Shown here: positions 26,334-33,882 of the stretch, in pieces
Numbering within the stretch: position 1 is the first letter of the stretch
Layout: the number at the start of each line of letters is the position of its first letter
Origin: Arachidicoccus soli
Lineage (GTDB): Bacteria > Bacteroidota > Bacteroidia > Chitinophagales > Chitinophagaceae
Direction: 5' to 3'
Assembly: GCF_003600625.1 (NCBI RefSeq)
Contig: NZ_CP032489.1
Location: 2,604,001 to 2,668,000 of the forward strand
DNA: 64,000 nt
Notes under the pieces: model-generated
The model's database searches: none
What the model was told of the DNA's origin: nothing
The model's input: only the letters and a program-made list of their open reading frames with translations
Translations under genes and position numbers: made by a program

Positions 26334-26846
26334 ATGAAATCACTTATCTTTTTATCTACACTCTTTTTATTTGTCTTTGCAAGTTGTTCAGCACAAAATA
26401 AAAAATCAGAAAATATGCATCAGAAAAACCCTTATTATTCTCGCACCGATACCGATAAATTGCATGTTTCCAATGCAGAATGGAAGAAAATTTTATCTCC
26501 TGCTGTATATGCTACTGCTCGTGAAGCAGCCACGGAAAGACCTTTTACAGGAAAGTATTGGAATGCGGATGCAAAAGGCACTTATTATTGTGCTGTTTGT
26601 GGCAACAAACTTTTTAGATCAGACGCTAAATTTGCAAGTACTTGTGGATGGCCCAGTTTTTTTGAACCCTCCAGAAAAAATAGTGTAATTTACCGGGAAG
26701 ATAACTCGCTTGGGATGGAGCGCACTGAGGTACTTTGCGCTCGCTGCGGTTCACATCTCGGGCATGTTTTTGATGATGGGCCTGCGCCTACTTATAAACG
26801 CTTCTGTATGAACTCTATCGTGCTGGATTTTGTGCCGGATAAATAA
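26334..26846 (+). CDS. msrB: Peptide-methionine (R)-S-oxide reductase MsrB, lipoprotein
   Basis: 170 residues. A signal peptide ends in the lipobox-like VFASCSAQ (cysteine at about residue 18), so the protein is probably a lipoprotein. The SelR/MsrB domain has two zinc CxxC pairs (CAVCGNKL and CARCGSHLGH), TCGWPSFFEP and the catalytic cysteine in KRFCMNSIVLDF. It reduces methionine-R-sulfoxide, complementing msrA just upstream. Electron donor for the exported pair is not encoded nearby. Confidence 0.95.
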   Translation: MKSLIFLSTLFLFVFASCSAQNKKSENMHQKNPYYSRTDTDKLHVSNAEWKKILSPAVYATAREAATERPFTGKYWNADAKGTYYCAVCGNKLFRSDAKFASTCGWPSFFEPSRKNSVIYREDNSLGMERTEVLCARCGSHLGHVFDDGPAPTYKRFCMNSIVLDFVPDK

Positions 26847-27031
26847 TGGTACATAGAAAAGTATAAGAAGAGAAATTTTAATAGAGTCAGAAACTTCTAT
26901 GGTTCATCATCCTAATTCTCAGCTCATTCTAGGTGACATAAAATTCTATGTTCTTTTCCCTTCAATAAGACCAACCCTACTCGTTTTTAGGCAAAAGCCC
27001 CTCTAAGTAGCTAAAAGTAGAAGTATTAATA

Positions 27032-27069
27032 ACATTAAGCTAAATATAACTATATATTTAGCTTAATGT
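27032..27069. promoter_or_regulatory. 38-bp palindrome within a GCTAAA-rich region upstream of the ATPase gene
   Basis: Perfect 17-bp arms (ACATTAAGCTAAATATA and its complement) are separated by 4 bases. The 360-bp gap between msrB and the ATPase holds further GCTAAA/TTTAGC copies at about 27010, 27086-27091, 27112-27118 and 27171-27177. No gene was seen there. It could be an operator array for the ATPase gene, or a terminator; the arms lack a GC core and a clear U tract on one side. Confidence 0.5.
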
Positions 27070-27206
27070 GTTATTTGTATTTACATTTAGCAAATTATAT
27101 AAATATAAATAGCTAAATGATATATTTTTTAACACATATAGCAAAATATGGCTCTATATTCCGCTATATTGCTAAATTCAACTAACTTTACTGCAAAATT
27201 CATCAG

Positions 27207-28628
27207 ATGGATAAGCTCGTTGGACGAGAAAAAGAATACCAATTGCTTTCTTCATTAAAAGAAAACACCGCATCTTCTTTCATCGCAATATATGGAAGAA
27301 GAAGGGTCGGAAAAACCTACCTGATCCGCAATGCTTTTAATAATAAGTTTGAGTTCCAATTAACAGGTATTGCCAACAGCAATACAGCTCAACAATTATT
27401 AAATTTCAACATTGCAATAAATAAATATGACTTTTCAGAAAATCACCCCATAGCAAAAAATTGGCGAGAAGCATTTCAACAATTAATTACCTTATTAGAA
27501 AAAAGTAAAAGTAAAAAAAAGATTGTATTTCTTGATGAACTACCATGGTTAGATACTGCAAGGTCAGGCTTTATTCAAGCACTGGAACATTTTTGGAATG
27601 CATGGGTCAGTTCGAGGAATGACATCATTTTAGTGGTATGCGGATCTGCTGCAGCCTGGATGATAAATAAATTGATCAACAACAAGGGTGGCCTTCATAA
27701 TAGAATTACCCATCGAATCCGTCTTAATCCATTTACCCTCAATCAGTGTGAGGCTTATTTTAAGAATCGATCGGCCAAATTTGATCGTTATCAAATTCTA
27801 TTAATATACATGGTGATGGGTGGTATACCCTTTTATCTGGATCAGATTGATACCAGTCAGAGCGCAGACCAAAATATTGATCGATTATGCTTCCAACAGG
27901 ATGGTCTTCTTCGAAGGGAATTCAACAACCTATTTCACGCACTCTTTCAGAAGGCTGAAGGTCATATTTCAATTATTGAAGCACTGAGTGTAAAAGGCAG
28001 AGGCCTTACGCGCAATGAAATTATAAAGGCTGCCCATATAACCAATAATGGAGCAGCGACCCTTATGTTGAAAGAACTGGAGGAGAGCCATTTCATTCGT
28101 AAATATGCGCCTTTTAGTAATAAAGAAAAAATGAGCCTCTACCAATTAACGGATCCTTATTCACTTTTTTATTTAAAATGGATAAAAAATTCAAGCGAAT
28201 TAGACCAAAATAATTGGATCAAGCAATTAGATAATCCTAAAAAAAGAGCTTGGACTGGTTACGCTTTTGAACAAGTTTGTCTTGAGCATATTGTTCAAAT
28301 CAAAGATGCATTGGGTATATCCGCTATTGAAACGAGGACCTCCTCTTGGGTTGGTCACGGAGACAATCAAGGGGCACAAATCGATCTTATAATTGATAGA
28401 AGGGATAGAGTAATCAATCTATGTGAGATGAAATTTTCCATTCACCCATTCACCATCACTAAATCCTATGCCGATACTTTAGCCACAAAAATTGCAGCAT
28501 TTAAGGAACAAACAAAAACGAAATCAGCCATATATCTTACACTTATTTCAACTTTTGGTTTAGTATCAAATAGCTATGCTTCATCTATGATCCAAAATGA
28601 TCTGCAAATGGATATTTTATTTAAATAG
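27207..28628 (+). CDS. DUF234-type AAA ATPase (archaeal-ATPase-like)
   Basis: 473 residues. The Walker A P-loop is AIYGRRRVGKTYLIRNAF (about 28-45) and Walker B is IVFLDELPWLDT (about 107-118); NDIILVVCGSAAAWMINKLI and GGLHNRITHRIRLNPFTLNQ are sensor regions typical of this family. A winged-helix region follows (RGLTRNEIIKAAHITNNGAA), then a C-terminal DUF234 region in which QIDLIIDRRDRVINLCEMKF has the D...E.K spacing of a PD-(D/E)XK nuclease fold. Very common in Bacteroidota and archaea, function unknown. It stands alone behind a palindrome-rich leader, suggesting its own regulation. Confidence 0.85.
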   Translation: MDKLVGREKEYQLLSSLKENTASSFIAIYGRRRVGKTYLIRNAFNNKFEFQLTGIANSNTAQQLLNFNIAINKYDFSENHPIAKNWREAFQQLITLLEKSKSKKKIVFLDELPWLDTARSGFIQALEHFWNAWVSSRNDIILVVCGSAAAWMINKLINNKGGLHNRITHRIRLNPFTLNQCEAYFKNRSAKFDRYQILLIYMVMGGIPFYLDQIDTSQSADQNIDRLCFQQDGLLRREFNNLFHALFQKAEGHISIIEALSVKGRGLTRNEIIKAAHITNNGAATLMLKELEESHFIRKYAPFSNKEKMSLYQLTDPYSLFYLKWIKNSSELDQNNWIKQLDNPKKRAWTGYAFEQVCLEHIVQIKDALGISAIETRTSSWVGHGDNQGAQIDLIIDRRDRVINLCEMKFSIHPFTITKSYADTLATKIAAFKEQTKTKSAIYLTLISTFGLVSNSYASSMIQNDLQMDILFK

Positions 28629-29112
28629 TCTTTTTAAAAAGTGACTTTGCTTTTAGTACTGGAGTTTGCTTGCAAAAAACCAAAAAGGACTCTTTCCAAT
28701 GGAGGTGCTTTCCAAATTTACATATTCAATATTTTTCTATTCCCTTCTACCAAACTCCCGTATGAGTCAGGTCTTTCCAACCGGCCTAATGCTTTTTATG
28801 ATTAACGATTTTCTATTTTTTGAACCTTTTCAGAAAATAATTCCTTGCATTACCTATCTTATCATAGCATTATATTTTCATGATTGGACTATTCATTATT
28901 TAAATACAGTATTATACTGTACTATGACTCATTTTTTGCAATAATGGGGTCTATTCGCAGATTATATCCATTTTTGACTTACCCTGCCACGAATCTTACC
29001 ACAAATTTTTTCCTCTGTCAAACAGCCTTAAATTTTTGCCATCAAATTTGTGCTATCCTCCAGTAAATGCATGATCAATTTATCAAATAGATGAATTATC
29101 AATTTATCAAAT
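28629..29112. other. Intergenic region with a palindrome and direct repeats, no supported gene
   Basis: Frames here encode hydrophobic, low-complexity peptides without family resemblance. Visible structure: a perfect 17-bp palindrome TACAGTATTATACTGTA (28905-28921) and a 15-bp direct repeat ATCAATTTATCAAAT (29074-29088 and 29098-29112) just upstream of the ferredoxin -7 box. These could be regulator sites for the ferredoxin gene. Confidence 0.5.
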
Positions 29113-29120
29113 TATCTTTG
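29113..29120 (+). promoter_or_regulatory. -7 promoter box of the ferredoxin gene
   Basis: TATCTTTG (TAnnTTTG), 8 nt before the start codon; it directly follows the second copy of the 15-bp direct repeat. The leader would be almost absent, so the match might be fortuitous. Confidence 0.35.
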
Positions 29121-29128
29121 CGAGCATT

Positions 29129-29449
29129 ATGGTAAAATTTACAGTTGAAGATAGGAATGGCTCACGTAAAGAATTGGAAGCACCGGATGACATGAACTTA
29201 AGTCTGATGGAAACTTTGAAAGCTTTCGAGTACAATATTATGGCTACTTGCGGAGGCATGGCTTTATGTGCAACCTGTCATGTAAAATTCTCTGAAGGAT
29301 TAGAAAATTTACCTGAAAAGAATGATGCAGAAATGGACATGCTGGATACTTTACCGGATGCAGATGGAACTAGTCGTTTAGCCTGCCAGCTAAGGGTAGA
29401 CGCAAGTTTGGAAAATGCTGCATTTAAGATTTGTGGAGAAGAAGAATAA
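29129..29449 (+). CDS. [2Fe-2S] ferredoxin, adrenodoxin type
   Basis: 106 residues. The cluster ligands are the cysteines of ATCGGMALCATCHV (C-x5-C-x2-C, about residues 41-50) and of RLACQLRV near the C-terminus, the adrenodoxin/ISC-ferredoxin pattern. It carries electrons in the cytoplasm, possibly for Fe-S assembly or a P450-like or other oxidoreductase; the type 2 reductase at 24453 is a candidate partner. The IS200/IS605 element starts 14 nt after its stop codon. Confidence 0.92.
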   Translation: MVKFTVEDRNGSRKELEAPDDMNLSLMETLKAFEYNIMATCGGMALCATCHVKFSEGLENLPEKNDAEMDMLDTLPDADGTSRLACQLRVDASLENAAFKICGEEE

Positions 29450-29462
29450 ATTATTTCTATTG

Positions 29463-29640
29463 TGAACTACCCATTCACGCAAAGCGATGAGTGGGCTTCT
29501 CAACCCATACGCACAGCCTAATGGCTCACGTTAACGGTTGAAGGCTTTATCCGAAGCCCGAATGTTTTAATATTCAAAGCGGCATTTTCATCTCTTTCGT
29601 GATGAGTGCCGCATGATTGACAAGTCCAAGACCTGTCCTT
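29463..29640 (-). ncRNA. Predicted omega RNA (reRNA) of TnpB
   Basis: In IS200/IS605 elements the TnpB guide RNA spans the 3' end of tnpB and the right end, with the guide read from host DNA just outside. Here that places the scaffold from about 29640 down to 29463, with the hairpin 29470-29495, and the guide from 29462 downward into the end of the ferredoxin gene. The 5' limit is a guess from typical lengths. Confidence 0.4.
29470..29495 (-). repeat. Right-end hairpin of the IS605 element
   Basis: CCCATTC (29470-29476) and GAGTGGG (29489-29495) form a 7-bp stem with one wobble. The counterpart in the solo end pairs perfectly. Confidence 0.6.
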
Positions 29641-30651
29641 CAAACTTAGTTCTTTGAAAATATGTCCGCAATGTGAACACAATTTGGACGATGGTTGAAA
29701 CCTGCCGATGTACAGGATATTCTTTCCGTACCATTCGGCTTTGTATTCCAGCATCGTTTTGAATTTGTGCCATCCTACTTCACCAATAGCAAGGGCAAGT
29801 TTTTCGTTTTGCATCATGCCTTTGATGTTTAAATCTTCAAGGCAAATGCTGTTGTAAGAACGAATGATGTGCGTACTTGCTTTGTGTAAGTAGTCCTCAC
29901 GTTGGTTTTTGATGTGTTCGTGAAGTTTAGCAACTACCAGTTTTTGTTTCAGGAAGTTTTTGCTTTGCTCCTTCGCACCCCTTTTAAATCTACGGCTCAA
30001 CTTTCTTTGTTCTACCCGAAGCCTTCTAAGATTATTTCTTAGATGCTTTGGATTGTCAAAGGTTGTTCCGTCTGAAAGGGTAGCAAAAGTTTTCACGCCC
30101 ATATCTATTCCAACGGTTGTTTTCTGCATTACAGGTTTTTTCTTCGGCAACTGCTTTTGGTTCTCAACCAGTATGCTTACGAAGTATTTGCCTGTTGAAG
30201 TCCTGGAAACGGTTACTGTTTTAATCTCGCCTTTAAATTGGCGATGAAAAATACAGGTTACATTTTTCAGCTTCGGGAGGAAGATGATACTGTTCTCAAA
30301 GTCTGTATTCACACCTTGCGGAAACTGTATGGATTGTTTGCGATGCTTTGATTTAAACTTAGGGAAGCCGCCACCTTTAAAGAATTGGGTGTAGGCATTG
30401 TCTAAGTTTCTCAAACTCATTTGAAGCGTTTGTGAAGGGCACTCCTGCAACCATGTTGCTTCGGTGTCTTTCAGTTCCTTCATCTGGTTCGCAAGGTCTA
30501 TACAGGTTAAATGCTTACGTGCGGTAGTCCATGCTTGCATTTTTGTTTCCAGTCCAAGATTGAAAACAAAACGACAGCTACCAAAGAACTTAGCCAGTTG
30601 TTGCTTTTGTTCTTCGGTAGGCAGGAGGCAATATTTGTAGGCTTTGAGCAT
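29518..30651 (-). CDS. tnpB: TnpB RNA-guided endonuclease of the IS200/IS605 element
   Basis: 377 residues, typical length. An N-terminal helix-turn-helix/OrfB region (KAYKYCLLPTEEQKQQLAKF, CRFVFNLGL) is followed by the RuvC-like nuclease with all three acidic residues in place: D in GIDMGVKTFATL, E in ICLEDLNIKGM and D in RDENAALNIK. The zinc ribbon has CSHCG and CQSCG. TnpB cuts DNA at the site matching the omega RNA guide next to a transposon-adjacent motif, favouring retention of the element. It is divergent from tnpA, as in IS608/ISDra2. No truncation is visible. Confidence 0.95.
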   Translation of the reverse strand: MLKAYKYCLLPTEEQKQQLAKFFGSCRFVFNLGLETKMQAWTTARKHLTCIDLANQMKELKDTEATWLQECPSQTLQMSLRNLDNAYTQFFKGGGFPKFKSKHRKQSIQFPQGVNTDFENSIIFLPKLKNVTCIFHRQFKGEIKTVTVSRTSTGKYFVSILVENQKQLPKKKPVMQKTTVGIDMGVKTFATLSDGTTFDNPKHLRNNLRRLRVEQRKLSRRFKRGAKEQSKNFLKQKLVVAKLHEHIKNQREDYLHKASTHIIRSYNSICLEDLNIKGMMQNEKLALAIGEVGWHKFKTMLEYKAEWYGKNILYIGRFQPSSKLCSHCGHIFKELSLKDRSWTCQSCGTHHERDENAALNIKTFGLRIKPSTVNVSH

Positions 30652-30690
30652 TGATGTAAAGGTAATGATTTTTCTTACAAAACCCGATAC

Positions 30691-30738
30691 GTTTTTGTAA
30701 ACCCTTCCCTATTCAGGTAAAAAGGGATTTACAAAAAC
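30691..30738. repeat. Imperfect inverted repeat between tnpB and tnpA
   Basis: GTTTTTGTAAACCC (30691-30704) and GGGATTTACAAAAAC (30724-30738) are complementary except for one extra A. Lying in the 96-bp divergent gap, it may hold overlapping promoters or a control site for both genes. Confidence 0.5.
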
Positions 30739-30747
30739 TACGCTACT

Positions 30748-31158
30748 ATGTCTCAAAAATCTAACTACCAGTCCACCAATCATTCAAAGCACTACTTAAA
30801 ATGCCATCTCATTTTTGTTTGTAAGTACCGTAAGGCAATGCTTGTCGGTCAGCTTAATGATGATGTTAAGCGTATCTTTCTCTCTATCGCTGAAAATTCA
30901 GATTTTGAAATTGAAGTGATGGAGACAGATACAGACCATGTACATTTCCTTATTCGCTACATTCCTCGCCTGTCTATTGTGCAAATTGTTCGCAGGTTAA
31001 AGCAGGAAAGCACTCGTCAGTTGTGGTTGCTGCATGGCAAAATACTCCGTAAGCAATATTGGTATCAGAAATTACTTTGGTCGGATGGCTATTTCGTTTG
31101 TTCCATTGGTGAAGCATCACCTGAAACAGTCAGGCAATACATCCTTTCACAAGGTTAA
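30748..31158 (+). CDS. tnpA: IS200/IS605 Y1 transposase TnpA
   Basis: 136 residues, the family size. The HUH metal-binding motif is DTDHVHFLIRY (H-V-H, about 67-69) and the catalytic tyrosine is in the C-terminal TVRQYILSQG (Y-x3-Q). Intact frame, with LKCHLIFVCKYRKAML as the conserved first strand. The enzyme cuts and joins single-stranded element ends through a 5'-phosphotyrosine link during replication, recognising the subterminal hairpins. Confidence 0.95.
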   Translation: MSQKSNYQSTNHSKHYLKCHLIFVCKYRKAMLVGQLNDDVKRIFLSIAENSDFEIEVMETDTDHVHFLIRYIPRLSIVQIVRRLKQESTRQLWLLHGKILRKQYWYQKLLWSDGYFVCSIGEASPETVRQYILSQG

Positions 31159-31202
31159 TCATTTTCAATCATTATGTAAGTGTAACGGAGTGTCGCTTAC
31201 AT

Positions 31203-31227
31203 CCCATCCACGTAAACGATGGACGGG
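31203..31227. repeat. Left-end hairpin of the IS605 element
   Basis: CCCATCCA (31203-31210) pairs with TGGACGGG (31220-31227) with one mismatch around a 9-nt loop. The apparent start codon of mlaE (31219-31221) sits in the loop-stem junction. Confidence 0.55.
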
Positions 31228-32037
31228 TTTTACGCTCCATCATATAAAAAACAAAAATTCCCAAGGGAGTTTTTTTATTTAAAAGACCTGAAAAAACTTA
31301 GTAATATATTCACCGAGTTTGGCCGATATGTTTTGATGATAAAAAATATGTTTTCAAGGCCGGACAACTGGCGGATGTATAGAAAACAGTTTTTTGAACA
31401 ATGCAATTTCATTGGCATGCAAGCGCTGCCCGTCGTGGCTATTATATCTCTATTTTTAGGGATGGTAATGACGCTGCAGGCCGCCTATATGCTCAACAAT
31501 CCTATTGTTCCTAAATCAGTGATAGCCACTGTAGTGCGCGACAGTATGTTACTAGAGATAGCACCCACGGGTATTTCAGCTATTCTAGCCGGGATTGTTG
31601 GCTTTAAAATAACTTCTGAGATTGGCTACATGCGCCTTTATGAGCAAATTGATGCAATGGAAATGATGGGTGTGCATTCTCTTAATTATATCGTATTGCC
31701 ACGTATAGCAGCTGCAATGCTCACCATCCCCTGTCTGATTATTTTTGCACTTACACTCAGTATGTTTGGTGGATATGTAGTGGCCTTATTTTCCGGCCGT
31801 GTGCCTATTGACTATTATCTCACCGGTTTGGTCACAAATTTTAAACCTTATGAGGTATTAGTTGCTGGCGTAAAAACAATTACCTTTTCTTTTGTTATAT
31901 CAAGTGTAGCCTGTTATTTAGGTTATTACTTTAAAGGGAGTAGCGTAGAATTAAGCAATACTTCAACACGCTCTGTCACACTGAATTGTGTTATCATTCT
32001 CGCCTTAGATTATATTATTACAAGTTATATGTTGTAA
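31219..32037 (+). CDS. mlaE: MlaE-type ABC transporter permease
   Basis: 272 residues from the only ATG that includes the whole conserved domain. The domain starts at about residue 24 (LKKLSNIFTEFGRYVLMIKN) and continues with ALPVVAIISLFLGMVMTLQA, RDSMLLEIAPTGISAILAGI, GFKITSEIGYMRLYEQIDAM and five or so membrane segments. MlaE is the inner-membrane permease of the phospholipid or organic-solvent-tolerance transporter. Residues 1-20 are encoded by the left end of the insertion element, so the native start seems lost. The next in-frame ATG is 31336 (residue 40) and would remove the first helix. No ATPase or MCE gene follows in the window, which is unusual. Confidence 0.85.
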   Translation: MDGFYAPSYKKQKFPREFFYLKDLKKLSNIFTEFGRYVLMIKNMFSRPDNWRMYRKQFFEQCNFIGMQALPVVAIISLFLGMVMTLQAAYMLNNPIVPKSVIATVVRDSMLLEIAPTGISAILAGIVGFKITSEIGYMRLYEQIDAMEMMGVHSLNYIVLPRIAAAMLTIPCLIIFALTLSMFGGYVVALFSGRVPIDYYLTGLVTNFKPYEVLVAGVKTITFSFVISSVACYLGYYFKGSSVELSNTSTRSVTLNCVIILALDYIITSYML

Positions 32038-32119
32038 TAACAGCCCTGCGGACATCGCCGGTTATCCACAAAATGCAAAACATCTTTGAATTATCTTTTT
32101 AATATTGCCCGCAATATTG

Positions 32120-32127
32120 TAAATTTG
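32120..32127 (+). promoter_or_regulatory. -7 promoter box of the carB-like gene
   Basis: TAAATTTG (TAnnTTTG), 22 nt before the start codon. No standard -33 box. Confidence 0.45.
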
Positions 32128-32149
32128 CGCAATTTATATTTTTACCATT

Positions 32150-33796
32150 ATGCCAAAAGACAATTCTATAAAATCGGTTTTAATTATCGGATCTGGACCT
32201 ATCGTTATTGGTCAGGCTTGTGAGTTTGATTATTCAGGTTCACAGGCAGCAAGAAGCCTTACGGAAGAAGGAATTAAAGTAACACTTATCAATAGTAATC
32301 CGGCCACCATTATGACCGATCCTATGATGGCAGATAAAGTTTATTTGTTACCATTGGAAGTAGAAAGTATAGAAAAGATCTTGCAAGAGAATGAAATAGA
32401 TGCGGTATTGCCTACCATGGGAGGGCAAACAGCGTTGAACCTTTGTAAGGAAGTGGATGAATTGGGTATTTGGGAGAAATATAATATTCGTTTAATCGGG
32501 GTTGATATCAAAGCTATAGACAAAGCAGAAGACCGGGAACTATTCCGTCAATGGATGATAAGAATGGGTATTCAAGTGGCCCCGGCCAAGACGGCGAATA
32601 GTTTTTTAGAAGGAAAGGAATTTGCACAAGAAATAGGCTTTCCATTGGTTATACGCCCTTCCTATACTTTAGGTGGTACAGGGGGTGGATTTGTTCATAC
32701 AAAAGATGATTTGGACGAAGCTTTGAACCGAGGCTTGCAAGCTTCCCCTATTCATGAAGTATTGGTAGAAAAAGCTGTTTTAGGCTGGAAAGAATTTGAA
32801 TTGGAATTGTTGCGCGATGCCGCAGATAATGTTGCTATTATTTGTACGGTGGAAAACTTTGACCCGATGGGTATTCACACAGGTGATAGTGTGACGGTCG
32901 CACCGGCAATGACATTGAGCGATACAGCCTTTCAAGATATGCGTAATACGGCCATAAGAATTATGCGTGATCTGGGAAATTTTGCCGGAGGATGTAATAT
33001 TCAATTTTCACTTAACCCCGTAACAGAAGAATTGATCGCCATTGAGATTAACCCGCGCGTAAGTCGTTCTTCTGCCTTAGCTTCTAAGGCGACTGGTTAC
33101 CCTATCGCAAAAATTGCTGCAAAATTAGCCATTGGCTATAATCTAGATGAGCTTAAAAATCAAATTACAAAAACAACTTCGGCTTATTTTGAGCCTGCAT
33201 TAGACTACGTAATTGTAAAAATACCCCGTTGGAACTTCGATAAGTTTAAAGGAGCTGATGATACTTTAGGCCTTCAAATGAAAAGTGTTGGAGAAGTAAT
33301 GGGCATTGGCCGCAGCTTTACAGAAGCGATTCAAAAAGCTTGTCAAAGTCTGGAAAACGATGCATTGGGCTTAGGCTATTACGGTAAGAATCAGATGAAG
33401 GCTGCCGAGCTGGTAGAATATATAAAAATTCCGAAATGGGATAGGATTTTCCGCATCAAGGATGCTTTGATGTTGGGTGTAACCATTAAAACGATCGTCC
33501 AGGCTACCCTTATTGACCGTTGGTTTATTTACCAGATACAACAACTTTGCGACATTGAAAAAGAGATAGCCAAACATTCTGTAGATACCCTTCCTTTGGA
33601 TTTACTGAAGACGGCTAAAAAGAATGGCTTCAGTGATGCGCAAATCGCAAAAATCGTTCACGGTGATTGCAACGATGAACAGATTTATGAAAAACGTAAG
33701 GCAGCAGGAATAACAAGGGTTTACAAAATGGTAGATACTTGTAGTGCAGAATTTGAAGCTAAGACTCCATATTTTTATAGTAGCTTTGAGGGATAA
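32150..33796 (+). CDS. carB: Carbamoyl-phosphate synthase large subunit, N-terminal half as separate gene
   Basis: 548 residues corresponding to the first half of the usual 1,070-residue CarB: a pre-ATP-grasp domain (VLIIGSGPIVIGQACEFDYS), the carboxyphosphate ATP-grasp domain (FPLVIRPSYTLGGTGGGFVH, AIEINPRVSRSSALASKATG) and the oligomerisation domain (to KMVDTCSAEFEAKTPYFYSS). The stop comes exactly at the junction where full CarB continues into the carbamoyl-phosphate half, and a terminator follows at 22 nt. The second half is not in the window. Split carB genes are known in some archaea and in Aquifex. Alternatively a deletion, but the ending is clean. Confidence 0.9.
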   Translation: MPKDNSIKSVLIIGSGPIVIGQACEFDYSGSQAARSLTEEGIKVTLINSNPATIMTDPMMADKVYLLPLEVESIEKILQENEIDAVLPTMGGQTALNLCKEVDELGIWEKYNIRLIGVDIKAIDKAEDRELFRQWMIRMGIQVAPAKTANSFLEGKEFAQEIGFPLVIRPSYTLGGTGGGFVHTKDDLDEALNRGLQASPIHEVLVEKAVLGWKEFELELLRDAADNVAIICTVENFDPMGIHTGDSVTVAPAMTLSDTAFQDMRNTAIRIMRDLGNFAGGCNIQFSLNPVTEELIAIEINPRVSRSSALASKATGYPIAKIAAKLAIGYNLDELKNQITKTTSAYFEPALDYVIVKIPRWNFDKFKGADDTLGLQMKSVGEVMGIGRSFTEAIQKACQSLENDALGLGYYGKNQMKAAELVEYIKIPKWDRIFRIKDALMLGVTIKTIVQATLIDRWFIYQIQQLCDIEKEIAKHSVDTLPLDLLKTAKKNGFSDAQIAKIVHGDCNDEQIYEKRKAAGITRVYKMVDTCSAEFEAKTPYFYSSFEG

Positions 33797-33817
33797 ACTC
33801 AATTAACTAATTTTAGA

Positions 33818-33866
33818 GGATGCTAAATATTGAATGAGTTTTCATTTAATATTTAGCATCCTTCAT
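33818..33866 (+). terminator. Terminator after the carB half gene
   Basis: 14-bp perfect inverted repeat GGATGCTAAATATT (33818-33831) / AATATTTAGCATCC (33848-33861), followed by a T-rich stretch. Confidence 0.75.
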
Positions 33867-33882
33867 TTATTTATTCAATAAA

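Larger units (their letters stand above)
29463..31260 (-). mobile_element. IS200/IS605-family insertion element with divergent tnpA and tnpB
   Basis: The right end is fixed at 29463 by comparison with the solo end at 22349-22424; the left end is approximate, beyond the imperfect hairpin at 31203-31227. Subterminal hairpins at both ends (29470-29495 and 31203-31227), a Y1 transposase gene, a tnpB gene with all catalytic residues and no frameshifts suggest a recent, possibly active copy. It lies between the ferredoxin gene and mlaE. These elements move as single strands and create no target duplication. Confidence 0.85.

Noticed and set aside
28666-28944. 92-codon frame downstream of the DUF234 ATPase
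   Set aside because: Hydrophobic, low complexity, no family resemblance, begins at no visible ribosome or promoter signal and overlaps a palindrome.
29960-30247. 95-codon frame opposite tnpB
   Set aside because: Antisense of the conserved TnpB nuclease region, no independent support.
33797-33882. FMN riboswitch upstream of ribE
   Set aside because: The gap is only 86 bp and is filled by a terminator hairpin; no conserved FMN-aptamer segments were seen.
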